The notes below the pieces were generated by a model. That model ran no database searches. It saw only the letters and a list, made by a program, of their open reading frames with translations, and was not told where the DNA came from. A stretch of DNA of 64,000 nt from contig NZ_FQVB01000007.1 of assembly GCF_900129305.1 (NCBI RefSeq), positions 97,994 to 161,993 on the forward strand, given 5' to 3'. The position numbers were made by a program, and so were the translations under genes. Below, piece by piece: positions 16,561 to 26,433 of the stretch (positions within the stretch are counted from its first letter, which is position 1; each line of letters begins with the position of its first letter). Source of the DNA: Desulfacinum infernum DSM 9756 (GTDB taxonomy: Bacteria > Desulfobacterota > Syntrophobacteria > Syntrophobacterales > DSM-9756).

Positions 16561-18381
16561 GTGAGAAATATCAAGGACAGCAGCTCCCTTCGAAATATCG
16601 CCATCATCGCCCACGTGGACCACGGAAAGACGACCCTGGTGGATGCCATGTTCCGGCAAAGCGGCGTGCTGCGGGCCGGAAAGGACGTTCCGGAACGGCT
16701 CATGGACCGCCTGGACCTGGAGCGGGAGCGGGGCATCACCATCGCCGCCAAGAACTGTTCCGTGACTTGGCGAGGGGTGAAGATCAACATCATCGACACG
16801 CCGGGCCACGCGGACTTCGGCGGCGAGGTGGAACGGGCCCTGGCCATGGCGGACGGAGCGCTCCTGCTGGTGGACGCCTCGGAGGGACCGCTTCCCCAGA
16901 CCCGGTTCGTTCTCAAAAAGACCCTGGAGGCCGGTCTCAACGTCCTGGTGGTCATCAACAAGATCGACCGCAAGGACGCCCGCCCGAACCAGGTCTTGGA
17001 CGAGATTTATGATCTTTTCATCGATCTGGACGCCACGGACGACCAGCTGGAATTTCCCGTGCTTTACGCCGTGGGCCGGGACGGGGTGGCGTCGCCGAGC
17101 CTTGATGAGCCGGGGCGGGATCTCAGCCCGCTCTTCGACGCCATATTGAACGAAATTCCCCCGCCTGCGGGGGATCCCCGTGCGCCCTTCCGGATGCTGG
17201 TGGCGGACCTGAGCTACAGCGACTACCTGGGGCGGCTGGCCATCGGCAAGATCGCCCACGGCACCATCCGGTCCGGGGATCCGCTGGTGCGCATCAATCA
17301 GGAGGGCGAAACACGCCCGCTCAAGATCACCAAACTCCAGGTCTATGAAGGCATGAGTCTCAAGGAGACCGATCAGGCCGGCCCGGGAGACATCGTGGTG
17401 CTGGCCGGCATCGACGACGTGCTCATCGGAGATACCATCTGCACGGCGGAAGCGCCCCGGGCCCTCAAACGGATCCGGGTGGACGAGCCCACCGTCTCCA
17501 TGAAGTTCACCATCAACGACTCTCCCTTCGCCGGCAAGGAAGGCGCCATCGTCCAGTCGGGCAAGATCCGGGAAAGGCTCTACAAGGAGACGCTCCGAAA
17601 CGTGGCCATCCGGGTGGAGGAGGCGGAGGACAAGGAAAGCTTCCTGGTCCAGGGCCGAGGCGAATTCCAGATGGCCATCCTCATCGAGACCATGCGCCGG
17701 GAGGGTTTCGAGCTGTGCGTAGGCCGTCCTGAGGTGATCTACCAGGAACGGAACGGGCGGCGGCTGGAACCCATGGAGCACCTCTATGTGGACTGCGAGG
17801 AGAGCTTCATCGGTGTCGTGACGGAAAAGCTTTCCATCCGCAGGGGCACCCTCACCAACCTGGTGAACAAGGGGTCCGGGCGGGTGCGCATCGAATTCAT
17901 GATCCCCTCCAGGGGCCTCATCGGCTACCGGGACGAATTCCTCACCGACACCAAGGGAACCGGGATCCTCAATTCCTATTTCGCGGGCTACGACGAGTAC
18001 CGGGGCGACTTTCCCAGCCGATTCACCGGTTCTCTCGTCTCCGACCGGCAAGGGAAAGCCGTGGCCTACGCGCTTTTCAACCTGGAACCCCGCGGGCGCC
18101 TTTTCATCGTTCCCAACGATCCCGTCTATGAAGGTATGATCATCGGCGAGCACAACCGGGACAGCGACCTGAACGTGAATCCCTGCAAGGAAAAGAAGCT
18201 GAGCAACATGCGGGCCGCCGGAAAGGACGACAACGTGCTGCTCACGCCCGTCGCGCCCATGACACTGGAGCGGGCGCTCCACTTCATCCGGGAAGACGAG
18301 ATGGTGGAGGTGACCCCCAAGTCCATCCGGCTTCGGAAGACGATCCTGGCCGCTTCGCAGCGCCCTTTGAAAAAGAAATAG
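16561..18381 (+). CDS. typA: Translational GTPase TypA/BipA
   Basis: A ribosome-associated GTPase involved in stress and cold adaptation and 50S assembly. The 606-residue length matches the family. The G motifs are [25 protein letters not shown] and INKIDRKDA, with [13 protein letters not shown] as switch I. The C-terminal domain ([20 protein letters not shown]) is TypA-specific. The start is GTG 16561 with GAGGAAA upstream; an ATG at 16510 would add an unconserved 17-residue tail. Confidence 0.95.
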   Translation: MRNIKDSSSLRNIAIIAHVDHGKTTLVDAMFRQSGVLRAGKDVPERLMDRLDLERERGITIAAKNCSVTWRGVKINIIDTPGHADFGGEVERALAMADGALLLVDASEGPLPQTRFVLKKTLEAGLNVLVVINKIDRKDARPNQVLDEIYDLFIDLDATDDQLEFPVLYAVGRDGVASPSLDEPGRDLSPLFDAILNEIPPPAGDPRAPFRMLVADLSYSDYLGRLAIGKIAHGTIRSGDPLVRINQEGETRPLKITKLQVYEGMSLKETDQAGPGDIVVLAGIDDVLIGDTICTAEAPRALKRIRVDEPTVSMKFTINDSPFAGKEGAIVQSGKIRERLYKETLRNVAIRVEEAEDKESFLVQGRGEFQMAILIETMRREGFELCVGRPEVIYQERNGRRLEPMEHLYVDCEESFIGVVTEKLSIRRGTLTNLVNKGSGRVRIEFMIPSRGLIGYRDEFLTDTKGTGILNSYFAGYDEYRGDFPSRFTGSLVSDRQGKAVAYALFNLEPRGRLFIVPNDPVYEGMIIGEHNRDSDLNVNPCKEKKLSNMRAAGKDDNVLLTPVAPMTLERALHFIREDEMVEVTPKSIRLRKTILAASQRPLKKK

Positions 18382-18442
18382 GGAGAGCCGTCGAGCCCCT
18401 TCCATGCTCCGCCTGGTGGCAAGAAAGGCGCTGAAGGTTGGA

Positions 18443-19072
18443 TCAGCAGCGGCGGAATGCCCAGACCTGCACGCACGTGTGGGGGTCCGAACGGGGAGTG
18501 GATGGGAAGGGCTCCGAGGCGCCCTCCAGTTTCCAGAGTCCGGCTTGTTCCAGCTCCTGGAATTTTTCTTTGAACCCCATCTGGGCATAGGTTTCACAGC
18601 GGAGCGTGAAGACGAGCACCCCCCGGGGCCGCGTGATGCGAACCAACTCGTCGAAAGCCTTTGGCGGAGCGTGACCTTGGGTGAAGACGCCCACGCTGAT
18701 CACGGCATCGAAGTGCGAGTCCGGAAAGGCGAGGGACTCTCCCAGGGCCATTCGAAGGAGGCTCCCGTAAACGGCCTTTTCCGAAGCGACCCGGAGCATC
18801 CCTTGGGCAAGGTCAATGCCCACGAGATGGCGGTACCCCTCCTGGTGGAGAAGTTCGCCCACCAGGCCGGTCCCGGCCCCTGCATCCAGGATGCGGGCGT
18901 TGCGGTCCGCTACAAACTCCATGAGTGCACTGACCGCCTTTTGGGGGCCGCGGTAGCCGTGCGCTTGAATAAGATCTTCGTCGTAGCGATCGGCCCACGC
19001 GTCGTAGCGACGACACAGCTCCTCCATGTCCTTGGAGGAGCAGATCCAGCGAACCCGGTCCTTGGGATCCAT
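18443..19072 (-). CDS. Class I SAM-dependent methyltransferase
   Basis: A 209-residue soluble protein with the SAM-binding motif ILDAGAGTGLVGELL, the acidic post-I segment LVGIDLAQGML and FDAVISVGVFTQGHAPP. The N-terminal MEELCRRYDAWADRYDEDL resembles small-molecule or ubiquinone/menaquinone-type methyltransferases. The substrate cannot be named. The start is ATG 19072 with AAAGGAGG nine bases upstream. It sits between typA and lepA on the opposite strand. Confidence 0.8.
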   Translation of the reverse strand: MDPKDRVRWICSSKDMEELCRRYDAWADRYDEDLIQAHGYRGPQKAVSALMEFVADRNARILDAGAGTGLVGELLHQEGYRHLVGIDLAQGMLRVASEKAVYGSLLRMALGESLAFPDSHFDAVISVGVFTQGHAPPKAFDELVRITRPRGVLVFTLRCETYAQMGFKEKFQELEQAGLWKLEGASEPFPSTPRSDPHTCVQVWAFRRC

Positions 19073-19235
19073 GGCGATCATCCTCCTTTCGTCCGTTCCC
19101 TGTAGCACGGTTCAAGCGTCTGCCACAAGCGACCGGCGTGCCCGGGGCGCTTTTCCGCTCTTGCCTCCGGTCCGTGCGCCTGATAATCTCCCGCTCTCAT
19201 GAATTCCGACCGAACGACGGGAAGGACGCATCTCC

Positions 19236-21032
19236 ATGACGAAGATTCGAAACTTTAGCATCATCGCCCATATAGACCACGGCAAATCCACCCTGGCCGA
19301 CCGCCTCATCCAGGCGGCGGGGCTCGTGGATGAGCGGGAGTTCCGCGACCAGATCCTGGACACCATGGATCTGGAGCGGGAGCGGGGCATCACCATCAAG
19401 AGCAACACGGTGACCCTGCCTTACGTGCGCCCCAACGGCGAAGAATACGCCCTGAACCTCATCGACACCCCGGGCCATGTGGATTTTTCCTACGAGGTGT
19501 CCCGGGCCCTGGCCTCCTGCGAAGGGGTGCTCCTCTTGGTGGACGCCTCACAGGGCGTGGAGGCCCAGACCCTGGCCAACCTCTACGTGGCCATGGAACA
19601 CGATCTCACCATCATCCCGGTGATCAACAAGATCGACCTGCCCTCGGCCGACGTGGAAAGGGTGAAGGAGGAGATCGAAAACGAGCTGGCCCTGGATTCG
19701 GAACAGGCGGTGCTCTGTTCGGCCAAGGAAGGGATCGGGATCGAGGACGTTCTGGAAGCGATCGTGGAGCGGATCCCGGAACCCCGCGGGTCTGTGAACG
19801 CCCCCTTGGCGGCGCTCATCTTCGATGCGCACTACGATTCCTTCCGGGGGGCCATCATCGCCTGCCGTGTCTTCGACGGGGCGATCAAGGCAGGAGACCG
19901 TATCCGGTTCATGTCCAACGGCGCCGTGCACAAGGTGGAGGAGGTGGGCGTCTTCCAGCTCAGGCGGGAGCCTCGCAAGGAATTGAAGGCCGGGGAGGTG
20001 GGCTACATCATCGCCGGGATCAAGACGGTGAGCGATGTGAGCATCGGCGATACCATCACCCTGGACGAAAACCCGGCCTCCAAACCTCTGCCCGGATTCC
20101 GGGAAGTGAAGCCGGTGGTCTTTTCGTCCATCTACCCGGTCTCTTCCGACGACTACCCTTCCCTGGCGGCGGCCCTGGAAAAGTACAAGCTGAATGATGC
20201 GGCCCTGGTTTACCAGAAGGACTCTTCGGCGGCCCTGGGGCAGGGATTCCGCTGCGGCTTCCTGGGCCTGCTGCATCTCGAGATCGTCCAGGAGCGCCTG
20301 GAGCGGGAATTCGACCAGTCCATCATCATGACGGTGCCCAGCGTCCAGTACCGGTTCACCCTGGATACGGGGGAGACGGTGACGGTGGAAAACCCGCAGT
20401 ATTACCCCGATCCGGTGCACATCAAGTCCACGGAAGAACCCTTCATCCGGGCCAGCATCCTGTGTCCGGAGCGCTACATGGGCGCCGTGATGAAGCTCTG
20501 CACGGAACGGCGCGGAGAAAACCCGCGATTCAACGTGCCCACCCCGGGCCGGGTGGAGATCATCTTCGACATGCCCCTGGCCGAAGTGATCTACGACTTC
20601 TACGACCGGCTGAAGACGGTCACCCAGGGCTACGGCTCCTTCGACTACGAAATCACCGACTACCGCCAAAGCGACCTGGTGAAGGTGGACTTTCTGGTAA
20701 ACGGCGAGAAGGTGGATGCTCTGTCCATCATTGTCCACCGGGACCGGGCCCGCTCCTGGGCCGTGCAGGTCTGCGACCGGCTCAAGGAGGAAATCCCCCG
20801 TCACCAATTCAAGATCGCCATCCAGGGGGCCATCGGCGGAAAGATCATCGCCCGGTCCACCATTTCCGCCTTCCGAAAGGACGTGACGGCCAAGTGCTAC
20901 GGCGGCGACATCACCCGAAAGCGCAAGCTCCTTGAAAAGCAAAAGAAGGGAAAAAAGCGCATGAAGATGGTGGGGTCGGTGTCCATTCCGCAGAGCGCCT
21001 TCGTGGCGGTCCTGAAAACGGACAAGGAATAG
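19236..21032 (+). CDS. lepA: Elongation factor 4 (LepA)
   Basis: A ribosomal back-translocase or assembly GTPase of 598 residues. It has [52 protein letters not shown] and the LepA-specific C-terminal domain ending near [19 protein letters not shown]. The start is ATG 19236. The hemW start follows its stop by five bases, so the two form an operon. Confidence 0.97.
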   Translation: MTKIRNFSIIAHIDHGKSTLADRLIQAAGLVDEREFRDQILDTMDLERERGITIKSNTVTLPYVRPNGEEYALNLIDTPGHVDFSYEVSRALASCEGVLLLVDASQGVEAQTLANLYVAMEHDLTIIPVINKIDLPSADVERVKEEIENELALDSEQAVLCSAKEGIGIEDVLEAIVERIPEPRGSVNAPLAALIFDAHYDSFRGAIIACRVFDGAIKAGDRIRFMSNGAVHKVEEVGVFQLRREPRKELKAGEVGYIIAGIKTVSDVSIGDTITLDENPASKPLPGFREVKPVVFSSIYPVSSDDYPSLAAALEKYKLNDAALVYQKDSSAALGQGFRCGFLGLLHLEIVQERLEREFDQSIIMTVPSVQYRFTLDTGETVTVENPQYYPDPVHIKSTEEPFIRASILCPERYMGAVMKLCTERRGENPRFNVPTPGRVEIIFDMPLAEVIYDFYDRLKTVTQGYGSFDYEITDYRQSDLVKVDFLVNGEKVDALSIIVHRDRARSWAVQVCDRLKEEIPRHQFKIAIQGAIGGKIIARSTISAFRKDVTAKCYGGDITRKRKLLEKQKKGKKRMKMVGSVSIPQSAFVAVLKTDKE

Positions 21033-21037
21033 GAGCC

Positions 21038-22150
21038 GTGTCCGCCCTGCCGGGCCTCTACGTGCATGTGCCTTTTTGCCGCGGCAAGTGCGCCTACTGC
21101 GACTTCTATTCGGAGCCTTCCGAAGCCCTCGCATTCCGATGGGTGGACGCGGTGCTTCGGGAGGCGGACCTTTACAAGGACCTCTTTTCCCGCTTCGATA
21201 CGCTCTATCTGGGCGGCGGAACCCCCAGCCTCCTGAGTGGGGAAGATCTCAGGCGACTCTTGACGGGACTCCGGGAGCGATTCCATTTCGAAGCCTCCGC
21301 CGAAATCACCCTGGAAGCCAACCCGGACGACGTGAGCCCGGATCGGGCGTCCCTGTGGCGGGGGCTGGGCATCAACCGCCTGAGCCTGGGCGTGCAGTCC
21401 TTCGACGACCGGATGCTGCGCCTTCTGGGCCGCCGCCACAACGCCTCCCAGGCCGTCGCCGCGGTGGAAACCGCCAGGGAGGCCGGTTTTTCCAACCTGG
21501 GCGTGGATCTCATGTGGGGACTGCCGGAACAGACCCTCGCCCACTGGCAAAGCACCCTGGAAAGGGCCCTGGCCTTTTCGCCGGAACACCTTTCCTGCTA
21601 CGAGCTCACGCTGGAAAGGGGCACGCCCTTCCATCAAAGGGCGCTTCGGGGCGAGCTCTCCCTGCCGTCGGAAGAAGAATCCCGCCGGATTTTCACTACC
21701 ACGTCCCGCTTTCTGGAAACCCGCGGGTACGTGCACTACGAAATTTCCAACTTCGCCCGGGGCGAGCCGTTCCAGTCCCGTCACAACCGGAAATACTGGC
21801 ACCACGTCCCCTATCTCGGCCTGGGGCCTTCGGCTCACTCCTTCGACGGGCGGAGACGCTGGTGGAACGTGCGCTCGGTGAGGGCCTACTGCGAAAGGTT
21901 GGAAGGGGGGGCAACCCCTGTGGCCGGAGAGGAGGTTCCGGGCCCGGACGAGCGCCGCCTGGAGGCTCTCCTGCTGGGGTTTCGAACCCGCGAAGGCGTC
22001 CCCCTCCACCTGGTGGGGGAGTCCCACCGGGTGCGACGGGCCGTGGAAGCCGCCGTGGCCGACGGGCTGCTGGCGCTCGCTCGGGGGCGCCTTCGTCCCA
22101 CCCTCGAGGGCTGGCTCATCGCCGATCGGCTTCCGCTGCTCTTCGATTGA
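21038..22150 (+). CDS. hemW: HemW, radical SAM heme chaperone-like protein
   Basis: A 370-residue protein with YVHVPFCRGKCAYCDFYS, i.e. the radical SAM cluster CxxxCxYC in the HemW context (HemN has a fourth nearby cysteine in a CxxCxC pattern). SLGVQSFDDRMLRLLGR and NLGVDLMWGLPEQT are further hallmarks. HemW proteins bind heme and SAM and are thought to deliver heme; they are often mislabelled coproporphyrinogen oxidase. The GTG start is translationally coupled to lepA. Confidence 0.9.
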   Translation: MSALPGLYVHVPFCRGKCAYCDFYSEPSEALAFRWVDAVLREADLYKDLFSRFDTLYLGGGTPSLLSGEDLRRLLTGLRERFHFEASAEITLEANPDDVSPDRASLWRGLGINRLSLGVQSFDDRMLRLLGRRHNASQAVAAVETAREAGFSNLGVDLMWGLPEQTLAHWQSTLERALAFSPEHLSCYELTLERGTPFHQRALRGELSLPSEEESRRIFTTTSRFLETRGYVHYEISNFARGEPFQSRHNRKYWHHVPYLGLGPSAHSFDGRRRWWNVRSVRAYCERLEGGATPVAGEEVPGPDERRLEALLLGFRTREGVPLHLVGESHRVRRAVEAAVADGLLALARGRLRPTLEGWLIADRLPLLFD

Positions 22151-22288
22151 GTCGGGACCTTGGAAACGGCTGCCGGTTTTCCTTTTTTCCTTCGACGGTT
22201 ACAATGAACACAATTCAGAGATCCACGTTTACCTGTAAGTTATTCCTTTATTGCGGGGAGCAGCGGGGCGCTCCGGGGGAGGGGCATC

Positions 22289-22693
22289 ATGGCCGAAAAA
22301 AAGAAGATCCTTGTCATAGATGACGATCCCGAGATCTGCCAGGCGATGGACGCCATCCTGTCCGACAACGGCTACCAGGTCTTCACCGCCACGGACACCG
22401 TTCGTGGAGAGGAGATTCTGAACCGGCAGCGTCCGGATCTGCTGATATTGGACATCATGATGGCCACCATGCAGGAAGGCCTGGATTTTGCCACCAGGAT
22501 CAAAAAGAAAGAAGGGGCCTACGGGCTGCCCATCATGATCGTTTCGGGCCGGCCGCCGGCGGAAAAGGGCTACGGACGGTCCCTGGATGAGGATTTGGAC
22601 TGGATCGCCGCGGACATCTTCATGGAAAAGCCGGTGGACCCGGAGGATCTCCTCACCAATGTACGAGTGCTCCTGAGGGAAGATCACGACTGA
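22289..22693 (+). CDS. Stand-alone response-regulator receiver domain protein
   Basis: A 134-residue single receiver domain: ILVIDDDPEICQAM, phosphoacceptor Asp55 in LLILDIMM, then IMIVSGRPP and MEKPVDPEDL with the conserved lysine. There is no output domain, so it probably acts as a phosphate shuttle or protein-interaction switch. It lies 206 bases upstream of the heme-type sensor kinase on the same strand, a plausible partner. Confidence 0.88.
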   Translation: MAEKKKILVIDDDPEICQAMDAILSDNGYQVFTATDTVRGEEILNRQRPDLLILDIMMATMQEGLDFATRIKKKEGAYGLPIMIVSGRPPAEKGYGRSLDEDLDWIAADIFMEKPVDPEDLLTNVRVLLREDHD

Positions 22694-22899
22694 TCCTCCG
22701 CAACGCTCGCGCCTCCATCGCTCCTTCCCGTTGAACCGGTTCCCGACGCTCGCCTTGCTGTCATTCGTCCTGCCCTGGTTGTGGACCGCCGAGAACTCCT
22801 TCGGATCCGTGCGGGAGCGATCCGCTCCCATTCCGGTCCTGCGTTCGGCGGCTGGAAGTGCGCGGGCTCGGTGTAACGCCGTAAAAACGAGAAAATGTG

Positions 22900-24873
22900 A
22901 TGTGGTTCCGAAGCCTTGGTTTCAAACTGGTGGCGTCCGTGGGGGCGGTGGTGGCCCTCGTGGTGGGCGTCTTCTTCTATGTCACCCTGCAGGCTCAGAG
23001 CCGCGAGACCCTGCAGGAGATGATTCGAAGCGTGCATCTTGCCAGCGAGATCGTTCGCCGCTCCCTCCATTACGACATGCTCCAGTACCAGCCCGAGCGG
23101 CTCCACCGGGCCATCGACACCATCGGGGGACATGAGCGCATCGAAAAGGTGCGCATCTTCAACGCTCTGGGGCGGATCATCTATTCGTCGGACAAGGCCG
23201 AAATGGGGGCCTATCTGGATAAGTCCGCCGAGCAGTGCTACGCGTGCCACACTCGGGAAAAGACCTTCGAGCGCCTGGACACCTCGGAACGAACGCGGAT
23301 CTTCCGTTCAGAGGCGGGCTACCGCGTCCTGGGCATGATCAATCCCATCTACAACGAGCCGGACTGCTACAACGCCGCCTGCCATGTCCACCCCCGGGAT
23401 CAGAAGGTTCTGGGCGTGCTGGACATCGACGTGAGTCTGGAGGCCGTAGACCGGGCGCTGGTGCGCATTCGAACGCAGATGCTCCTCCTGGCCGTGACGG
23501 CCGTGGTTTCCATTTCGGGAATCGTCGCCTTCCTGATCCAACGGTTTCTGAACCGCCCCCTGCACCAGCTGCTCCAAGGGATCGAACGGGTCGGGGCGGG
23601 GGATCTCTCCACCCCCATTCAGGTGCGGTCCCGGGACGAGATCGGTACCCTGGCCGAAAGCTTCAATCTCATGACGGCCCGGCTCAGGGCGTCGGAAAGG
23701 GAACTTCGCGAGTCGGAAGAAAAGTACCGTTCCCTTTTCGAAAACGATCCCAACCCCATCTTCGTCCTGGACCTGGAAACCTTCCGCATCCTGGACGTGA
23801 ACATCCGGGCGGTGGAAACCTACGGCTACAGCCGGGAGGAGTTCCTGAACATGTCCTTTCTCGACCTGGGCGGGGAACGCGAAGCAACTAAGATCCAGGA
23901 GTTGGCGGTGAAGGCGTGCATCTTTCTGCCGAGGGTCCGTCACCACAAGAAAAACGGCGAGCCCCTTTACGTGAACATCCATTCGTGTCCGCGCCTGCAT
24001 CTGGGCCGGGATGTGATCATCGCCAACATTGCGGACATCACGGACCGGGTCCAGGCGGAGGCCCAACTCATTCAGGCGGGCAAGATGGCCACCCTGGGCG
24101 AAATGTCGGCCGGTGTGGCCCATGAGCTGAATCAGCCTTTGAACGCCATTCGGATCGGCTGCGAATTCCTGATGAAGCAGATCCGACGGGGCCGGGCCGT
24201 GGGCGCGGGCGTTTTGGAGCGCGTGGCGTCCCAGATGGTGGAGCAGGTGGAAAGGGCATCGGGTATCATCAATCATCTCAGGGAGTTCGGAAGAAAGTCC
24301 GACGCCTTCGAGATGGAGCCCATCGATGTGAACCAGCCTATTCGGGACGTCTTCACCGTGCTGGGCCAACAGCTTCGGCTGAGGGAGATCCGGGTGGAAC
24401 TGGACCTGCAGCCGGATCTTCCGCCCATCCTGGGAGTGTCCAACCGGCTGGAGCAGGTCTTTCTGAACCTGGTGATGAACGCCCGGGACGCCATGGAAGA
24501 AAGGAGGGAGAAGGGAGCCGAAGAGGGCTGGGAAGCGGTTCTGCGAATACGGTCTTCCCTGGAAAGCCAACGCGTGGTGGTGACGGTGAGCGACACGGGA
24601 GTGGGAATCCCGGAAGGGATCCGGGAGCGCGTCTTTGAGCCCTTCTTCACCACGAAAGAGGTGGGGCGGGGAACGGGCCTGGGCCTTTCCATCAGCTACG
24701 GGATCATCAAGGAATGCGGAGGAACCGTGGAGATCGAAAGCGAGGAAGGCCGCGGGACCACCTTTCGCCTTTCCTTTCCCGTCTACAAGGATACGGGGGA
24801 ATGGCCTTGGAGCGCCTTTCTGAATGGGCCGCAGCGGGATGAAGGTCATGAGGAAGATACTCATCGTGGATGA
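22900..24873 (+). CDS. Membrane sensor histidine kinase with c-type-heme-like periplasmic domain, HAMP and PAS
   Basis: A 657-residue kinase. Numbers here count from a GTG one codon upstream, which is an alternative start. A helix at 10-30 and another at 196-216 flank a periplasmic domain with a CYACH motif (114-118, CxxCH) and a CYNAACH motif (157-163, CX4CH), both of which can attach heme c. HAMP (about 215-268), PAS (about 275-390), the phospho-His409 in [11 protein letters not shown] and an ATPase domain ([22 protein letters not shown]) follow. It may sense redox state or a gas ligand. The last 35 bases overlap the next gene. Confidence 0.88.
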   Translation: MWFRSLGFKLVASVGAVVALVVGVFFYVTLQAQSRETLQEMIRSVHLASEIVRRSLHYDMLQYQPERLHRAIDTIGGHERIEKVRIFNALGRIIYSSDKAEMGAYLDKSAEQCYACHTREKTFERLDTSERTRIFRSEAGYRVLGMINPIYNEPDCYNAACHVHPRDQKVLGVLDIDVSLEAVDRALVRIRTQMLLLAVTAVVSISGIVAFLIQRFLNRPLHQLLQGIERVGAGDLSTPIQVRSRDEIGTLAESFNLMTARLRASERELRESEEKYRSLFENDPNPIFVLDLETFRILDVNIRAVETYGYSREEFLNMSFLDLGGEREATKIQELAVKACIFLPRVRHHKKNGEPLYVNIHSCPRLHLGRDVIIANIADITDRVQAEAQLIQAGKMATLGEMSAGVAHELNQPLNAIRIGCEFLMKQIRRGRAVGAGVLERVASQMVEQVERASGIINHLREFGRKSDAFEMEPIDVNQPIRDVFTVLGQQLRLREIRVELDLQPDLPPILGVSNRLEQVFLNLVMNARDAMEERREKGAEEGWEAVLRIRSSLESQRVVVTVSDTGVGIPEGIRERVFEPFFTTKEVGRGTGLGLSISYGIIKECGGTVEIESEEGRGTTFRLSFPVYKDTGEWPWSAFLNGPQRDEGHEEDTHRG

Positions 24874-26383
24874 CGAAGAAAGCACCCGGGAGCTGCTGTC
24901 CCTCAGTCTGCAAAGCGACGGCTATCCGGTGGTGTGCGCCGAAGACGGCTACAAGGCGTTGGAGCTCTACCGGAAGGAGGAGCCCGAGATCGTGCTCACC
25001 GATATCAAGATGCCGGGCATGGACGGCATCGAGCTGCTCCGGCGCCTGAAGAGCCTGAACCCGGAGGTGGAGGTGATCGTCATCACCGGCCACGGCCAGA
25101 TGGACCTGGCCATCCAGGCCCTTCAGCTGGAGGCGTCCGATTTCATCAACAAGCCCATCAGCGACCAGGCCCTGAGCGTGGCGCTGCGCCGGGCGGAGCA
25201 GCGGATCTGGATGCGCGAAAAGCTCCGGGACTACACCACCAACCTGGAGTGCATGCTCAAGCAGGCCACCGAAGAGATCCAGAAGCGCTACGACTTCGAG
25301 CGGCGTCTCGTGCACACCTCCATGGACGGGATCATCGTCAACGACCGGGAGGGAAACATCCTCATCTTCAACGAGGGGGCCTCGCGCATCTACGGCTACA
25401 CGCGGGAGGAGGCGGTCTGCGGACTCCATGTCTCCCAGCTGTATCCGGAAGGCGAAGCCCGCCGGGTCAAGAAGATGATCTTCTCCGAGGAATACGGGGG
25501 CCCGGGAAGACTCATCAACTTCGAGACCACCGCCAGGACCAAGGACGGCCGCCTGGTGCCCATCCTCCTTTCCGCCACCGTCCTCTACGAAGAGGGGGAA
25601 GAGGTGGCCACGGTGGGCTATTTCAAGGACCTGACGCAGATCAAGGAGCTGCAGCAGCGCCTCCTGGAAAAGACCCGGCTGGCGGCCATCGGGGAGGCCA
25701 TGGCGGAAGTGGCCCACGGGGTGAAGAACATCCTCTACGGCATGAAACTGGGGGCCTACATGGTGGAGCAGGGCCTGGCCCGATCCGATCGGGAGCGTCT
25801 GGAAAAGGGCTGGCGCATGGTGCAGAAAAACATGGACCGCATCGCGCGCCTCAGCCTGGACATGCTGGATTATGCGCGGACCAAGAGCCGGAAGCGGGAG
25901 GCGGTTCCCATCAACGAGGTGATCGAGGACGTGTGCCAGGAGCTGGAACGGCGGGCATCCGAGCAGAAGGTGGAGCTGGTGCGGGATCTTTCCTGCGGCC
26001 TTCCCTATATCTTCGGGGACCCGGAAGCGTTCCACTCCTGTGTGCTCAACCTGGTGACCAACGCCATGGAATCCTTTTCCGAGGACAGCGGCCCGCGCCG
26101 GGTGGACATCCGAAGCTACGTTCGAAACGGCCGGTGGATCTGTGTGGAAGTGGCCGATATGGGCCGGGGCATCCCTCCCGAAATCCGGGACAGGATCTTC
26201 CGCCCGCTTTTTACCACCAAGGGCGCCCGGGGGACGGGCCTGGGACTGGCCATCACCCAGAAGATCGTCATGGAGCTGGGCGGCGTCATCGAATTCCACA
26301 GCGAACCGGGACAAGGCACCACCTTTGTCCTCCAGTTTCCACTGGATAGCGAGGCGGAGAGCGCCACCCGCCACCACGGCTGA
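24839..26383 (+). CDS. Receiver-PAS-histidine kinase hybrid
   Basis: A 514-residue cytoplasmic protein. The order is receiver ([10 protein letters not shown], Asp55 in IVLTDIKMPGMDG, NKP), a linker helix, PAS (about 150-265, MDGIIVNDREGNILIFNEGA), a dimerisation/phospho-acceptor helix with AEVAHGVKN, and an ATPase domain (NLVTNAMESF, ADMGRGIPPEI, TGLGLAITQK). Having the receiver first suggests it takes phosphate from the upstream kinase and modulates its own kinase output. The start is ATG 24839 (24848 also possible), inside the end of the previous gene, so the two are translationally coupled. Confidence 0.87.
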   Translation: MKVMRKILIVDDEESTRELLSLSLQSDGYPVVCAEDGYKALELYRKEEPEIVLTDIKMPGMDGIELLRRLKSLNPEVEVIVITGHGQMDLAIQALQLEASDFINKPISDQALSVALRRAEQRIWMREKLRDYTTNLECMLKQATEEIQKRYDFERRLVHTSMDGIIVNDREGNILIFNEGASRIYGYTREEAVCGLHVSQLYPEGEARRVKKMIFSEEYGGPGRLINFETTARTKDGRLVPILLSATVLYEEGEEVATVGYFKDLTQIKELQQRLLEKTRLAAIGEAMAEVAHGVKNILYGMKLGAYMVEQGLARSDRERLEKGWRMVQKNMDRIARLSLDMLDYARTKSRKREAVPINEVIEDVCQELERRASEQKVELVRDLSCGLPYIFGDPEAFHSCVLNLVTNAMESFSEDSGPRRVDIRSYVRNGRWICVEVADMGRGIPPEIRDRIFRPLFTTKGARGTGLGLAITQKIVMELGGVIEFHSEPGQGTTFVLQFPLDSEAESATRHHG

Positions 26384-26433
26384 CGATCCTGCTTGCTCGG
26401 GAGCGACGGGTGGAGGAAATTTCCCGCCGGCCG

